Part shown: positions 33,900 to 43,774 of the stretch, in pieces
Numbering within the stretch: position 1 is the first letter of the stretch
How the letters are laid out: each line of letters begins with the position of its first letter
DNA from: Ilyonectria destructans
Taxonomy: Eukaryota; Ascomycota; Sordariomycetes; Hypocreales; Nectriaceae
DNA length: 64,000 nt
Direction: 5' to 3'
NCBI GenBank assembly: GCA_020740775.1
Contig: JAHEWK010000002.1
Span: forward strand, 2,790,001 to 2,854,000
Made by a program: the position numbers and the translations under genes
Notes under the pieces: generated by a model
The model's input: only the letters and a program-made list of their open reading frames with translations
What the model was told of the DNA's origin: nothing
The model's database searches: none

Positions 33900-34458
33900 A
33901 ATTAGCCTGCCTAATACTTCTTTTTACTATATAATTATCTCTATAGATATCAGATCGAAAAGAGCTGCCTATTAGGCCTGAATAATACCAGAAGGTCTAT
34001 CTTACCTTAATTAATAATATCTTCTAGTTATTATCAGACTTTATACCCTTAAGAGGCCTCAGATACCTAAAGAAGGATTTATACTCTAGGGTTAGTAAAT
34101 CCAGCTCCTGCCTTACCTCTCTAGCTTATTAGTAGCGCTTAGTTATATACGCCGCCAGCTTATCTCAACGTCGAGCCTCCTCCTCTTAATTCTAATAGTA
34201 TCTCTCCAGCTACTGTCTTATCTCTTCAGCTTATAGGTGGCATTCTCTTTCTAGTTCCTGCTGTCGTATCGTCTCCTCTTATTAGCGGCGGCGTTCTTCT
34301 TTCCGCTACCGAATCATCTCCGCTCGTTCCTCCGCTCGTTAGCGGCGGCGCTCTTCCAACCGCTGCCGCGCTGCTTCCCGTATGGCTCGGCTCTCATCAC
34401 TTCGCGGCCCTGTTCTCGTCTGCTGCTGCTGCTGACTAGGCAGTTGTGTCTGTAAGAC
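33900..34458 (-). pseudogene. Coiled-coil protein gene inactivated by RIP-type stops
   Basis: From 34458 downward one minus-strand frame reads SQQQQTRTGPRSDESRAIRE, then a long Glu/Arg/Gln-rich coiled coil (REAARQRLEERRR, RAEERAEMIR, EETIRQQELERE), then AREVRQELDLLTLEYKSFF and RYLRPLKGIKSDNN. The frame contains about thirteen stops, all TAA, TAG or one TGA. Each sits where Gln (CAA/CAG) or Arg (CGA) is expected, which is the product of C-to-T change. None occurs in the first 120 bases (nearest the GC side, 34458-34341); they become dense to the left. The family is not recognised; it could be a transposon-encoded protein. No start codon was fixed. Confidence 0.6.
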
Positions 34459-35347
34459 CTAGCTGTTCGCTCGAACTGCGTACGCAGTTTAAACATTTTG
34501 TTACAGGCGTCTTAAAACGAAATTGGTATTGGGAGAATGTCAACGGCTTGGAAGATTACCACCTCCCACGTACCATGCAGTACCCACCTACTGGCAACGC
34601 CCACCTGCCGGCAAGCAAGAATTAATTCCTCCATACAAAATGCCCAATTTCACTTGTTATCAAATGAACCATTAACTGCTAATGAAGCGGCGGTTATGGG
34701 TGCGGGATGGATTGGTCGAAGCGGTACGGAGTCGCGAGGTAGGCTGTCAGCCAATAAAGGGGAGCCTGCAGACTGGAGGGAAGGACAAGAACAAACATCA
34801 TCCGTCAACATCAGTAAAGGAAAGAGACCTTCCCGACGCCCCAAAAGTTATTATTTTCTTATATTAGTTCTATATTAATCCATTCACTTCTGCTCTCAAG
34901 CTATATTTGCATTACCTAAGGCTTTAACGAAAAACGCGACGCAAGACCGTTTTTGCAGTCGCGTGTGCCCGAATCTCCATTGACGACTCCAAGTGTGATT
35001 TTCAATGCTTTGCTAACACTAAAAACATCGCACCACCTGAATACCAACCTCATATTTTACTTCTCTTTCATCTTGAAAGCTCGCATACTTGGAAAGTTGA
35101 AACCTCCTCAGACACGCGACTGGCCTTATTAAGTTGGCAGGACGCATCTTGGATGGCAAGAGGTAAGGTGATAGGAGTACCATCGATTTCGATGTTGGCC
35201 ATTGATCTATCTTTCCTGCCGTTTAACTAAGCAACACATTAGATAGATGCTATGAAGTTGTGGTTTAGTAAGCATAAGTGTGTCTTTTCAGTAAATAAAC
35301 AGCCAGGCATAGGACTAGGAATGTTCAATTATAAACTGGAGTAATGA
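34459..35347. other. Intergenic, no gene seen
   Basis: GC-balanced DNA between the RIP relic and the membrane-protein gene. An imperfect hairpin with arms CGCGACGCAA (34935-34944) and TTGCaGTCGCG (34953-34963) is present. The ORF 34537-34878 has no recognisable feature. Confidence 0.4.
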
Positions 35348-36660
35348 CTAAATGCTATAGCCTCGGGTCAAACTGCTTTGACTTGCACTGTCGTCACTGG
35401 TTTCAATCGACTTCCGAGTAACTGCAGTCTCAACTGTAATCTGAATGCGCCCACACGGAGGGCCATTGCTGTGAATCGCCTCCTCCTCCTCCTCAACCAC
35501 ACTAGCTTTTTGAAGAGATATACGGCCTGTATTGGGTCTCAAATATACAGGCGTTTGATTCACAAATGGCATGTGGCCTCCCGATAATCCCCGGCTGTGC
35601 CTCCCAGTTGCATTACGGTTGGGTTCCTGTGCCACTTTCGCAATGAGCTCGGCCATGTTCATTTCGATGAACAGTTTGATCAGGTACGCCACGGGATGGA
35701 ATTGAAGATATCTGTATTGAACGTCAGTCAGAAGATCAGTTAGAGTCCGTTTGTAGGTCTTGGTTATAATAGCTTACATAAGCTTGCTAGGCAAGGACAT
35801 CAGTCCGATTAAGGTGATCTTAATGTCGCTGTTAGAAGATGACCACAAGCGATAACGTTGGAATATCGCAGCGAAGACTTACATCAAGTGAAATAGAAAA
35901 GAATATCATAACACAGTTGAACCGAAACAAAGGAACATATTTATCTAGTCCGTGGCTGATCAAACGGGATCGAACCAAGTATATAAAGCGTATGTTGAGG
36001 GATAGGTCAATAATGCAGAAGATGACCTTTTCACATCTATCCCATACTTCATTGGTCCTAATCCATCGGGGTGAGATTTGGAGCTGAGCAGGGATCCAGA
36101 TGATTAAGACGCTGATGTTGACCAGGAACAGCAAGAGGAAGACTGCCCATTTCAGGCGCATCACCTCCCTGGGAGATGGTATGAGAATTGCGATACGATT
36201 GATGATAATTTGCATGAGAAGCTGGATTTGAAGAGACCAGAAGCAGGCTTGGCGGATGAAATGGTAAGCAAAGAGATCACCGGGCAATATGGTATTTCTA
36301 GGACCTGCGTACCTGTAATAAAGAACAGCTGAAAGCTATGAGACAGTAATTAGTTACCTCTCCTTGTCAAAGGGAACAAAGGGTTCTCAAGAACCTTGCT
36401 TTGATGTATTGGCGCTGAAAGCACCACGCAATGGCACCAATGACCATGCTGGTCGTCCATTCGGCCCAGATCATGGCAATGTACTCCGTCACACGGTGCT
36501 TGCGTCTCCATGTTTGAACGGATTGCCTTCCCGCGCGGAGTGCACAGAAAAGTGCAACGGCAAGAGAGAAGCCCCAGAAAATACTCGACAAGTTCATGTC
36601 GACATCGCTTGGGACGTGGAAGACGTAAGAATCAGGGACGAGGAATCCATGGTTTGACAT
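35348..36660 (-). CDS. Fungal multi-pass integral membrane protein, four exons
   Basis: Exons in reading order: 36660-36395, 36312-35883, 35818-35778, 35711-35348, giving 366 residues. About seven hydrophobic segments are visible, among them IFWGFSLAVALFCALRAG, MIWAEWTTSMVIGAIAW, WAVFLLLFLVNISVLIIWI, VIFCIIDLSLNIRFIYLV and LFRFNCVMIFFSISLD. The third exon encodes only ITLIGLMSLPSKL. The protein ends in a hydrophilic tail with an acidic EEEEEA run. The motif RFIYLVRSRLISHGLDKY and the sequence YLQFHPVAYLIKLFIEMNMA after the last helix are typical of a widespread fungal membrane-protein family of unknown function. All introns are GT-AG (64-82 nt). Every joint restores frame and motif, so the gene appears intact. 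The ATG at 36660 was chosen because upstream in-frame residues are not family-like. Confidence 0.82.
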
Positions 36661-37386
36661 CGTGATGTTGATCAGAAGCCAAAACGTAAATGACACATCG
36701 CACAAGTGAAAAGAAAGTGCCGGTCTGGGCGGTCTCGCAGTTAAAAGCACGAACTAGCCTCTACGATCGACTCCAGGTTTCCGGGGTAATCGCTGCATGG
36801 ATTGATCGAGGTCATTCATTCCCCAGACTTGACCAACGGTTACCATGACTCAAGACAAGTGCGGGGTGCAGAAACTCCACGATTGTGCCATAGGAGGGAA
36901 GATTTTAACATTCGATGCTAACTAACCGATGGTGGGGTGCTAGCAAATATTCAGCTGGTAGGACTAGGTAGTGACCTCTCGCCATTTCTGTGGAAGTTAT
37001 GCCGGTGGAGCAATGGGGGACAAGCTCGCTATCCAATGCGTGCCGCCGTCCTGGTATAGGAACGATGCTTCTTCCTCTCTAACCGTCGTTGGCTTCTATC
37101 CGGGTTTTATACGTGGCAATCGCACGGGCTTAGGATCATGGGCACAATCTTGATTTCGATCATGCACGAGCATTTCGTAGAGCGCGGGGTATAGCCTGCT
37201 AGCCGAGATGTCTACAGAGCCGTACTCCACATGCTACATCCGATGGCGTTTATCGCAAAAGCAGACACTTTGTATGCTGCAGTGTGCCGCCTAACCGAGT
37301 CCAAACATCCAGCGCCAATTTGAGCCCGCCAGCTAGTGTCATGAAGGTGTGTCCGCCCACAGGTGACCCGTCTCCCTTCCCTACTA
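36661..37386. other. Intergenic, no gene seen
   Basis: Promoter side of the membrane-protein gene and left flank of a MITE. No gene is supported. Confidence 0.45.
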
Positions 37387-37625
37387 GGGGGTCACTGACC
37401 AAGCCAAAAGTCGTTGACTTAACCAATTTCTCAAAGATACCTGAAGTTTATATGTAAACCCCACCAAATCACATGTACCGATGATCCTTGGCACTTCTAA
37501 CCCTAACCCTGAAGTGCAATTTAGCGGGGTCAAGATACATCATTATCACAAAGATTTTAGTGTATCATCAGTAGGTACCAATTTTGGTCAAGTCAACGAC
37601 TTTTGGCTTGGTCAGTGACCCCCCC
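37387..37625. mobile_element. MITE-like element with about 40-bp inverted termini
   Basis: The 5' end GGGGGTCACTGACCAAGCC and the reverse complement of the 3' end match over about 40 bp (37387-37427 against 37585-37625) with one mismatch. The 239-bp element has no coding capacity. Near its centre a hairpin, GCACTTC (37491-37497) and GAAGTGC (37511-37517), encloses TAACCCTAACCCT, two telomere-like units. A target duplication is not obvious. Confidence 0.75.
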
Positions 37626-38117
37626 GTTCGTCCCTCACAGGGGGCCGAGCTGTGTCGAGACCGAGGCCCCCCTAGTAGTCCTTCCCCGACCGACAACACC
37701 AATACGACGACGATAAGGGTTGCTCCCAGTCAGCCACTCTCCTTCAGCCCCTGAATCCTCCCTATTTAGTGTACTTTGTCAGCGCGAGGGACGGGCTTAG
37801 GTCCATGGCGTCTTAGCGTGACACTTGGCCACGTGCTGCCCGGGCCTTTCATGCACGTCGGACAATGAATGGCGAGACGCCGAGATGGGACCAAGTAGGT
37901 AGTTTCTGCAGGATGAACATGTGCTCTTGTTTCGATCACCAAATCTAGCAAAAGGGGCTATGGATGCGTCGTAGAAACGATAAATATTTGATCATCGCTC
38001 ATTGACTGCGAAGCCCTTGACTTATTAATACGCCCTCATTTCATTTTGACATTGTTTAAGTCTTCACACACGGAGTCAACCTTGTTGTTGAGATACACCA
38101 CCCCACAAACCATCATC
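37626..38117. other. Upstream region of dihydroxyacetone kinase
   Basis: No gene. The start at 38118 was preferred over the in-frame ATG at 38046, which would add about 24 residues unlike the family. Confidence 0.45.
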
Positions 38118-39933
38118 ATGTCAGCCAAACACTTCATCAACGACTCCACCAAGCTGGTCAATGATGCTCTCTATGGCATCACGCTGACCAACCCAGCTGT
38201 GGCGCTCGATGCCGAAAACAAGATCATCTACCGCCGTCCAGGGTCTGGCACAAAGAGCCAAGTTTCTGTCGTCAGTGGAGGTGGCGCAGGCCACGAGCCA
38301 GCCTTCGCCGCTTTCGTCGGGGCCGGGTTGCTGAGCGCCGCAGTCTCGGGCACAATCTTTGCGTCGCCCAACGCAGAGCAGGTCCGCAAAGCCCTAACCG
38401 GTTTTGTTGACCATGCGGACGGTATTCTTGTCATTGTCATGAACTACACAGGCGATGTCCTGAACTTTGGCGTGGCCATCGAGCAAGCAAAGTCTGCCGG
38501 CCTCAACATCAAAATGCTAGTCGTTGCGGACGATGTCGGCGTCGGTCGCAACAAGAGCGGCAAAGTTGGTAGACGAGGCATTGCAGGCACCATTCTAGTG
38601 CAGAAGATTGTTGGGGCCCTCGCTGCACAAGGGGCAAGTCTTGACAAGGTCTATGACGTGGGACACTTGGCTGCAGAGAACCTTGTCAGCGTTGGCGCCA
38701 GCCTAGAGCACGTCCATATCCCTGGCCATGCAATTTCTCAGGATGATGGAAGCCATCGGCTGAGCATTGGCGAGGTCGAGGTGGGCATGGGTATCCACAA
38801 CGAGCCCGGCTCGGGCAAGCACGAAGCAGATTTACCACAACTAGTGGAGTTGATGCTAGCACAGTTGCTCAGCCAGGAAGACCCTGACAGGGCTTTCCTC
38901 GACGTTGGCTCGAATGAGGTGGTTCTGCTTATCAATAACCTTGGCGGCGTCAGCGTCCTCGAGATGAGTGGCATTACAACAGAGGTGGTGATGCAGTTGG
39001 AGCGAAACTACGATATCCGACCTGTGCGCATCCTCAGTGGTACCTACATGACAAGCCTTAATGGATTGGGCTTCAGTATTTCACTGCTCAATGTCATTGA
39101 TACAGGTATCGACAGGTACAACATCATCGACCTGTTGGATTACAGCTGTGAAGCAACCGGCTGGACAGCACCCGTCTCAACTCAGACATGGAAAGCAAAG
39201 AACACCGCAACCAGGCAGCATAAGGAATTACTTACAAGCCGCCCAAAAGCTAGCGGCCTCAGGCTCGATCCAGCCGCGGCCAAGACTGCCCTCAAAAACG
39301 GCCTAAGGCAAGTGATCGCCGCCGAACCGGAGGTGACCATGTACGACACTGTTGTCGGTGATGGTGACTGCGGCATTGGATTGAAACGTGGAGCCGAAGG
39401 TAAGATCGCTTCATATTAGCCGTAGATGCAACTAACATCCTCTAGCAATCCTTAATTTCATTTCACAACAGAGCTTCTCTGGAGACGCAGTTGTGGATGT
39501 CGCAAGTCTAGTGGCTCTCGTCGAAAAGACAATGGATGGAACTTCTGGCGCTCTGTATTCCATATTTTTGAATGCCCTCGTGCAATCGCTGAGTTCGTTA
39601 CCTCCAGGAGATGTCACGCCTCGAGGATGGGCTCAAGCGCTGCAGAAAAGCTGCGAAGCCATGTCCAAGTACACGCCTGCGAGACCCGGCGACCGAACAC
39701 TTGTGGATGCGCTTTATCCATTCGTCGACGTTCTCTGGCAAACTGGAGATGTCAAACAGGCGGCAGAGGCGGCGTTGGCAGGTGCCCAAAGTACCAAAGG
39801 TATGACGGCGAGCTTAGGCCGAACTGTCTACGTGGGTGGTTCTGCATTTCGAGAGGTCCCGGATCCCGGAGCCTGGGGACTGTGCTGCTTCTTTCTAGGC
39901 CTTGCTGGAATGGAGCCTGAAAAGATGGAGTGA
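38118..39933 (+). CDS. DAK: Dihydroxyacetone kinase (DhaK-DhaL fusion type), two exons
   Basis: Exons 38118-39399 and 39446-39933, 589 residues, a normal length. The enzyme phosphorylates dihydroxyacetone (and often glyceraldehyde) with ATP, feeding glycerol or C1-derived carbon into glycolysis and removing toxic dihydroxyacetone. The DhaK half shows VVSGGGAGHEP, MNYTGDVLNFG, ADDVGVG and GMGIHNEPG with His227, the residue that holds the substrate covalently. The DhaL half begins around residue 400 with VVGDGDCGIGLKRGAE (ATP/Mg binding), then DGTSGALYSIF and GDRTLVDAL. The 46-nt intron has donor GTAAGA and branch CTAAC, and splits the codon between GAE and AIL. It ends about 1.3 kb upstream of the aquaglyceroporin on the same strand, suggesting shared use in glycerol metabolism. 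Confidence 0.94.
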
Positions 39934-40307
39934 TGGCTTAGTAACGCATTCTACAACAAGAGAGGGCCATATCCGTCGGCTTTGGCAATACCAAAGCTTC
40001 ATGTTACCTTAGAACTAGCTAAAAGAACGCAGGTAGAGCTCGAGGCGCAAAGAAGGTTAAGAAACACCAATGAGTGTAATACTTCAGGGAACTCTGCCTC
40101 AAGATCATCTTAACCCGCTTGCTCCGTGATATGCGCAGTAAAACATGAGACGGTGGACTTGATACCTACACGCTCTTGGATGTTTTCTTATAAACACAAG
40201 TAAAGTTGACAGCACAGACAAACCGTTTGTAGGATTCAGCAGTATTTCCACCTCGTCGTTTTGAATACCCACTTAGCCAGCTGCACCCCAAGGCCAACCG
40301 ACCTTTT

Positions 40308-40346
<39 letters not shown>

Positions 40347-41210
40347 ACGCCCAGTGAGCCTGATGATGACACTGTTTTAGCGTCGTCTCAGCTCTCCGCT
40401 GGCTTGGATGTCTTGGATGCGGAACTAATCGTCATCAAGCGTTGGGCCCATCGCAGACCCGCAATTCTTTTCAGACCCATGTTCTAGATTGTCTTCTGCA
40501 GCGCTAGAGGTGCATGGCGAGAAATGGCTTGCAAGGTTGAAAAGTCAAACGTAGGGCATTGTGGGCGGGAAACCCAAGCCCTCGGCCATCGCGGACTTCC
40601 ATTGCCGAACTATCGAGTCGAGCCTGTGTTACTCGCATATCAGACCTGCCGAGTAGCCGACCTCCCAGATCCGCATCCCACTAGCTTTGAAGACCCACTC
40701 TTCTTGGTTTAGGCTCGTCATGTTGTGGAGTCGTCTGGGGAACGGTGGAGGTTTCAACATACTACATGATTTCCTGGGGTGACTTGGAGAGGTAACACTC
40801 CACCTAGAACGGCCTGGTGCTCCTTACGACGTACCTTCAGGAACGTTGTTGGTTCTGATGTCAGCTGACAACTTTTACCCCTGAACTATTCGGAACTTGT
40901 TCAGCGAACCTCCGAGAACATGGCGGTTGACGCGAAGCTGAGAGATCGAGCACCATGTCCCTGCGCCGGAGTCGAGTCCGACAGACCGAAAGCCTTCTGA
41001 TTACCCAAACCCATCCATCGTCCTTGCCCCACTACCCTGTTACTGGAAAACCGAGAGTGTAGAGTGATGCTTCGTATCACTTAATTAAAAGCCGGCTAGA
41101 CCCCGTCCATTGACAGCATCACTTGCTATCTCTTTACCACAAATACCTACTCCAACAGATTTCAATTGTTTGAAGGGACTTATTTCAGTATCACGGTTGC
41201 ACCTTAAACA
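39934..41210. other. Intergenic between kinase and aquaglyceroporin
   Basis: No gene is supported. It contains the poly-A tract at 40309-40343. The ORF 40524-40712 has no recognisable feature. Confidence 0.5.
40309..40343. repeat. Poly-A run, 35 nt
   Basis: An uninterrupted A tract. It could be the tail of a retroposed sequence, but I see no target duplication around it; length may be imprecise. Confidence 0.9.
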
Positions 41211-42334
41211 ATGGCCAACCAAATCAGTCACAGCGAACACACCCATGGCGGCAAGGATGAAGTCACCCCTCCGACAAAGGGGACCGCGGTGCTCGGAAGC
41301 GTGAGCATGAAAGAGTACAATACTTCTCAAGACGGTATACCGCCTAGCAAACCAGCTACGACTTGGGTCCAAATCCGAGAATTTATGCGTGAACCCTTTT
41401 CCGAGTTTTTCGGTGTCATGGTTCTCCTGCTTTTCGGCGACGGCTCGGTTGCCCAGGTGGTTCTAGGGAAAGGTAATAAGGGAGACTGGCAGAATATTAA
41501 TTGGGGCTGGGCGTAAGTGCTTTTCATTCCTCTTTCCTCTACTCAGCCTTCGAAACTAACAATTGGCCAAAAGACTGGGTGTAATGCTCGGCGTCTATTG
41601 TGGTGGTGTGTCTGGGGCACATTTGAACCCTGCCGTCACCTTGGCTAATTGCATCTTCCGGAAGTTCCCATGGCGGAAGTTTCCCGTATATCTCATGGCT
41701 CAAGTCCTCGGTGCTATGGTTGGGTCTCTTATTGTTTACGGTAATTACAAGTCTGCAATCGATGTCTTCGAAGGAGGTCCTGGAATCCGCACCGTTGGAC
41801 TGGAGACTTCTTCAGCGGCGATATTCTGCACATATCCTGCACCATTTTTAACAAAAGGCGGCCAATTCCTTGACGAGTTTGTTGGGAGCGCCATTCTTTT
41901 ATTTTGCCTCTTTGCTCTTTTGGATGATGGCAACATGGGGGCTGGGAACTTAACACCTCTTGGCTTATTCTTTGTCATCTACGGTATCGGTGCTTGCTTT
42001 GGTTCCAACACGGGTTATGCTATTAACCCAGCTAGAGACTTCGGCCCACGGCTAATGTCCTATGCTCTTGGATATGGAACTGAAGTGTGGACTGCCGGCG
42101 ATTATTACTTTTGGGTCAGTACTTGTCTGCGAACAGCCCAATTTGAGCTAGATCCACTGACACTGTACATAGGTGCCAGTCATAGCCCCATTCATGGGTT
42201 GCGTGTTTGGTGGTTTCCTATACGACGCTTTCATCTATACTGGAGAAAGTCCCATCAACGCCCCTTTCCTGGGACTCGACCGAGCTCTTGGCCTCAATAG
42301 GCTGATGGGATTAAACACCAAATCACCCGTTTGA
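41211..42334 (+). CDS. Aquaglyceroporin (MIP family), three exons
   Basis: Exons 41211-41512, 41574-42114 and 42173-42334, 334 residues. The two pore half-helices carry SGAHLNPAVT (Asn119) and AINPARDFGPR (Asn252-Asp256). The Asp after the second NPAR is the mark of glycerol-conducting members rather than strict water channels. Six hydrophobic segments are evident, with a hydrophilic N-terminus of about 60 residues rich in His, Lys and Thr. The last exon reads VPVIAPFMGCVFGG and then YDAFIYTGESP, the normal family ending. Introns are GT-AG with CTAAC-like branch sites; the donor of the second is GTCAGT. It should allow passive entry or exit of glycerol across the plasma membrane. Its place next to dihydroxyacetone kinase fits glycerol or dihydroxyacetone use. 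The two NPA boxes make the call firm. Confidence 0.93.
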
Positions 42335-43774
42335 CTGTCTTGCTAGTCAAGATTGAGAAGAGTGGGAGATAGGGAGGTCTAAATTCTCAGGAGCCTGGCG
42401 CTCCTCTGAGCCAGGTCCTGGAGGAAGAGTTTCTTTTCAGCCCAGCATTGGGTCATTCAAGGCTTTTTGAAGTTAGTGGCGCGAACTTTAGGCCTGAATA
42501 GTGGAGAATATTTGTCAGAAGATTGAGAGACGAGCATTGCTGGATATTCAGCGGCGTCTGCTGTACCTAACTGCCCTCACTGCTTTTCTTACTTTGGGGA
42601 GATTTGTTCGACAAGAACGACTGCACCTTCTCCCCCGCATTTCTCCCATTTCCCGTGACCTTCTCTTTAACACAATATGGTTCATAATTTGCTTAGAAGA
42701 TCACTGTCTGGCTCCTTCCAACATCAACGTCAGCCTGCAGCAGGACTATGAATGCTAGTGATCGACTGGATCAAGCCCCACACAATGAAGAGGTATCATC
42801 ACTATTGACCGGGGCGATGATCATATCGCCACGATTTGCTCTTGTGTAAGAACGACTACTTTTGACTCATGGCACAGACATCCGTCAAAGAACTGATCTC
42901 TGCGGCTACCAATTGCGTCGCCCGGAGCTAGCGTGGTTTCAGCCCTCCATCGCCTCGATGCGGCCCGGTATCCATTGCGGTAGGAGACAGCGGCCATGTT
43001 GCTTAGCCGGTTGGCTTCCACGTGGGACGGATCTCCGATGTGGTGGACACCATCACAACCTGATTCAAGAGGCCGCAGAAATGCGCCCGGCCATGTGTGG
43101 GATCAGCGCTCCTAGCGCCTCTACCGGTCTGTTTGCGCCTTGCAGAGAGTTTCGGCACAATATAGCGTGCATGCCCCGCAGAGGAGGTGCAGACTAAGAA
43201 TGGACTGCCACGTGTTGGCTGAAGTGGTGAACCCACCTTACATGCACTTGATAGGGGATGGCAATCCTCAAAATTCAGGGATGGATCGATCTCAGGCAAC
43301 TGCCACGTGCGCTAGGTCAAGCTGAGCGGCATAGGACACCAACAAGGACCGACGGGTCGGGCGGCCTGTTTGTGGCCCAGGATTGGCTAGATTGTCGTTC
43401 AACTGCCTGCAAGTTCGACTCGTCAAACCAAAGTTGTTACTAGAGATCCAACTACACACTCTTGCATGGGTCGGATGAGGACATGGCGCCTTCCACCTAG
43501 GAAAAATCTAGCGAGACCAGAATGTAAGGTCCCTAAGCGTCACTACGGCCGCTGTCTTGAGCGCGTCCTGCAAGTCCATGCCCAGGACGGCTATATTATC
43601 AGTATGCAAGGGGGAACTATGTTAGTTGGTAGTCAGGTATCGAACATACCTTGAGGGCAGCGGCCCGAGTATCAAGATAAATATTCCCCAAGGCGATTTG
43701 TTCACATGGTCGCAAGATCTCGATATTCTCTTCTATCATGGAATATAATTCTGTCTCAGACGTACGACTACACA
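42335..43774. other. Intergenic, promoter side of the Zn2Cys6 gene
   Basis: No gene is supported. The small ORFs (42501-42758, 42862-43197, 43003-43299) overlap on both strands and lack known motifs. Confidence 0.5.

Noticed and set aside
37498..37510. Telomere repeat, suggesting a chromosome end or fusion
   Set aside because: Only two units, inside the loop of a MITE hairpin and with genes on both sides.
42501..42758. 85-residue ORF downstream of the aquaglyceroporin
   Set aside because: No motif, no intron logic and composition like intergenic DNA.
43380..43440. tRNA-like TTCGA motif
   Set aside because: A single T-loop-like motif without a matching acceptor stem or anticodon arm. No tRNA or rRNA gene was found by eye in the window.
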